From the NCBI GenBank assembly GCA_003219945.1, contig QHQV01000455.1, forward strand, positions 1-7,876: a DNA stretch of 7,876 bases, in the 5' to 3' direction. This DNA is from Verrucomicrobiota bacterium (GTDB taxonomy: Bacteria > Verrucomicrobiota > Verrucomicrobiia > Chthoniobacterales > UBA10450). The translations under genes were made by a program, and so were the position numbers. Shown here piece after piece: positions 6,387 through 7,876 of this stretch; within the stretch, counting starts at the first letter, position 1; each line of letters starts with the position of its first letter. Below the pieces are notes generated by a model. That model saw only the letters and a program-made list of their open reading frames with translations. It searched no databases and was not told the DNA's origin.

Positions 6387-7361
6387 ATGAAGGCGATTCG
6401 GGTGCATGAATTTGGTGGGCCGGAGCTAGAAGAAGTGCCGACGCCGCAGCCCGGGCCGGGTCAAGTGCTTGTGCGGATCCGCGGCGTGGGTGTTAATCCG
6501 GTCGAGACTTACATTCGCGCGGGAAAGTACGCGCGATTGCCACAGTTACCATACACCCCGGGGAACGACGGTGCGGGCGTGGTCGAGCAGGTCGGCGCGG
6601 ATGTGACTGAATTCAAAGCCGGCGATCGTGCTTATACCTCAGGATCAATGAGCGGAACGTATGGGGAGTTCGGGTTGTGCAAGAAAGAGCAGGCGCATCC
6701 GTTGCCGCAAAATGTTTCATTCGCACAAGGCGCGTGCATCGGCACGCCATACGCGACGGCGTACCGAGGGTTGTTGCAGCGCGCGGTCTCTGAGCCGGGC
6801 GAAACTGTGCTGGTGCACGGCGCGAGTGGCGGTGTTGGCACGGCAGCGGTGCAACTGGCGCGTGCTCACGGTCTGCGCGTACTCGGCACCGCCGGCAGTG
6901 ACGAAGGACTTAAACTCGCGCGCGAACAAGGTGCGCACGAGGTGTTCGATCATCGCGCGCCTGAACATTTTGAACAGGTGATGAAAGCTACAGGCGGGCA
7001 CGGCGTCGACGTGATTGTGGAAATGCTCGCGAACGTGAATCTCGGGAACGATCTGACTATTTTGGCAAAAGGCGGGCGCGTCGTGATCATCGGGAGCCGC
7101 GGACCGGTGGAGATTGATCCGCGCAACACAATGCAGCGCGACGCGGACGTGCGCGGAATGATTTTGCCGAACACGCCGCCGGCAGAAATGGCAAGCATTC
7201 ACGCTGCGCTCGTGGCCGGTCTCGAAAACGGAACGCTGCGACCGGTGATCGGCAAAGAATTTCCGTTGGCCGAAGCTGCCCAGGCGCATCGAGCGGTGAT
7301 GGAGCCTGGCGCGTTGGGAAAAATCGTTCTGATACCGCAAAGCGGAAAGCAGAAGGATTAA
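6387..7361 (+). CDS. NADPH:quinone oxidoreductase-like MDR protein (zeta-crystallin family)
   Basis: A 324-residue zinc-independent medium-chain dehydrogenase/reductase, the usual length for quinone oxidoreductases. A GroES-like catalytic domain spans about 1-120, with VGVNPVETYIRAGKY and PYTPGNDGAGVVEQVG (56-70). A Rossmann domain follows, with VHGASGGVGTAAVQLA (143-158) binding NAD(P)H. GGHGVDVIVEM and GGRVVIIGSRG lie further on, and the C-terminal GKIVLIP is typical. The zinc-binding cysteines of alcohol dehydrogenases are absent. It probably reduces quinones or related enones in the cytoplasm; the exact substrate is unknown. The ATG at 6387 is the natural start (MKAIRVHEFGGPE), but the upstream AAAAGCAAAGCG is only a weak ribosome binding site. 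It is divergent from the broken oxidase, with its promoter presumably in 6363-6386 or within the decayed 5' end. Confidence 0.92.
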   Translation: MKAIRVHEFGGPELEEVPTPQPGPGQVLVRIRGVGVNPVETYIRAGKYARLPQLPYTPGNDGAGVVEQVGADVTEFKAGDRAYTSGSMSGTYGEFGLCKKEQAHPLPQNVSFAQGACIGTPYATAYRGLLQRAVSEPGETVLVHGASGGVGTAAVQLARAHGLRVLGTAGSDEGLKLAREQGAHEVFDHRAPEHFEQVMKATGGHGVDVIVEMLANVNLGNDLTILAKGGRVVIIGSRGPVEIDPRNTMQRDADVRGMILPNTPPAEMASIHAALVAGLENGTLRPVIGKEFPLAEAAQAHRAVMEPGALGKIVLIPQSGKQKD

Positions 7362-7387
7362 TCAGGAAACCAGGAACAAGGGAAAGC
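7359..7387 (+). repeat. CAGGAA-type repeat across the quinone oxidoreductase stop codon
   Basis: TAATCAGGAAACCAGGAACA, continuing into an AAGGGAAAG tail, begins exactly on the TAA stop codon (7359-7361). It matches the copy at 3854-3875, which also begins on a TAA stop, in the first ten bases and in the second CCAGGAA block. Confidence 0.6.
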
Positions 7388-7458
7388 GGATACCGGAAGA
7401 GCGCAAATCGGAGGAAGTGCTGTGGTCTTCTCGAAGGCGCGGCAGTTAAAGGCAGCGC

Positions 7459-7876
7459 TTACGAGTCCAAACGTGCCATCAAGATCTCGCAGTCCGTTCC
7501 GTAATCTTTCGCGATACAGTTGGTAAAGTAGATTGTTTTTCCGTCGGGCGACCAGCGCGGTGCTGTTCCGCGGCCTTCCGTATTCGCGACCAGACGCACA
7601 TTGGCGCCATCGGCGTGCATGACGAAAATCTGGTAGCCGTGACCACGGCGGTTCGAGGCGAAGGCGATCGTCCTGGCATCAGGCGACCAAGCTGGCCAGC
7701 CGTCGAAAAAAGGGTTGTTCGTTAGGTTGCGCGGGTTCGAGCCGTCGCCATTGGCAACAAATACCTCCGAGTTCTCATCGCCGATAATTTTGCGGAACGC
7801 GATATGTTTCATATCAGGCGACCACGAACCATAGGTATTGATTCCGCCTGTGATAAGGCGCATGATTTTCTTGGTG
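7459..7876 (-). CDS. TolB-like PD40 beta-propeller protein, 5' end beyond window
   Basis: Only the last 138 residues are in the window, ending at a TAA (7459-7461). The frame is open to the window edge, so the in-frame ATG at 7863 is probably internal. Three PD40/WD40-like blades are visible: YGSWSPDMKHIAFR, GWPAWSPDARTIAFASNR and APRWSPDGKTIYFTN. Each has the W-SPD-G/x-x-I-F signature of TolB-type propellers, and connecting strands such as QIFVMHADGANVRLV separate them. Such propellers occur in periplasmic TolB, in C-terminal domains of prolyl oligopeptidase-like proteins, in sensor proteins and in protein kinases, so the full protein's role cannot be told here. It converges with the quinone oxidoreductase gene. 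Confidence 0.85.
   Translation of the reverse strand, partial: TKKIMRLITGGINTYGSWSPDMKHIAFRKIIGDENSEVFVANGDGSNPRNLTNNPFFDGWPAWSPDARTIAFASNRRGHGYQIFVMHADGANVRLVANTEGRGTAPRWSPDGKTIYFTNCIAKDYGTDCEILMARLDS

Noticed and set aside
6717..7340. A 207-codon minus-strand frame opposite the quinone oxidoreductase
   Set aside because: It is antisense to an intact conserved gene. Its composition (rich in Arg, His, Ser, Phe) is typical of a shadow of GC-biased codons, and no motif is present.
1..7876. A defence system, biosynthetic cluster, CRISPR array or phage segment
   Set aside because: No nuclease, transposase, integrase, regularly spaced repeat array or co-directional gene cluster was found. Genes are single units in mixed orientation with ordinary functions.

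Overview
The window reads as ordinary chromosomal DNA of a moderately GC-rich bacterium. It holds well-spaced housekeeping and metabolic genes on both strands, with two decayed genes between them. No rRNA, tRNA, CRISPR array, complete insertion sequence or phage gene is visible. The RlmN sequence style, the retropepsin-like secreted protein, the PD40 propeller and the short intergenic CAGGAA-type repeats would fit a soil Verrucomicrobiota-like genome. That placement is an impression from memory and is low confidence.

Layout. Positions 1-722 (minus) hold the N-terminal two thirds of the 23S rRNA methyltransferase RlmN, cut by the window edge. Positions 723-1017 hold no convincing gene. Positions 1018-1350 (plus) carry the C-terminal part of a class I SAM methyltransferase that lacks its catalytic Rossmann half. 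Positions 1395-2729 (minus) encode an exported or lipid-anchored TPR plus retropepsin-like aspartyl protease. A 131-bp divergent spacer separates it from a plus-strand DapA/NAL-superfamily aldolase (2861-3856), which is followed by a clear intrinsic terminator (3917-3948). Next is a DUF2127-type membrane protein (4040-4570), whose tail overlaps a convergent HAD hydrolase (4534-5220, minus) by 37 bp. Positions 5290-6362 (minus) hold a broken Tat-type FAD-linked oxidoreductase of the berberine-bridge family, with about five frame changes and an apparent internal deletion. Positions 6387-7361 (plus) encode an intact zeta-crystallin-like quinone oxidoreductase. The window ends in the C-terminal part of a TolB/PD40 beta-propeller protein (7459-7876, minus).

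The genes do not form an obvious pathway or operon: most neighbours are divergent or convergent and appear to be single transcription units. Short degenerate repeats beginning TAATCAGGAA sit on the stop codons of two plus-strand genes and recur in one further spacer. I found no convincing new biological system. The points most worth a second look are the repeat family, the decay pattern of the oxidoreductase, the methyltransferase remnant and the unassigned stretch beside it.
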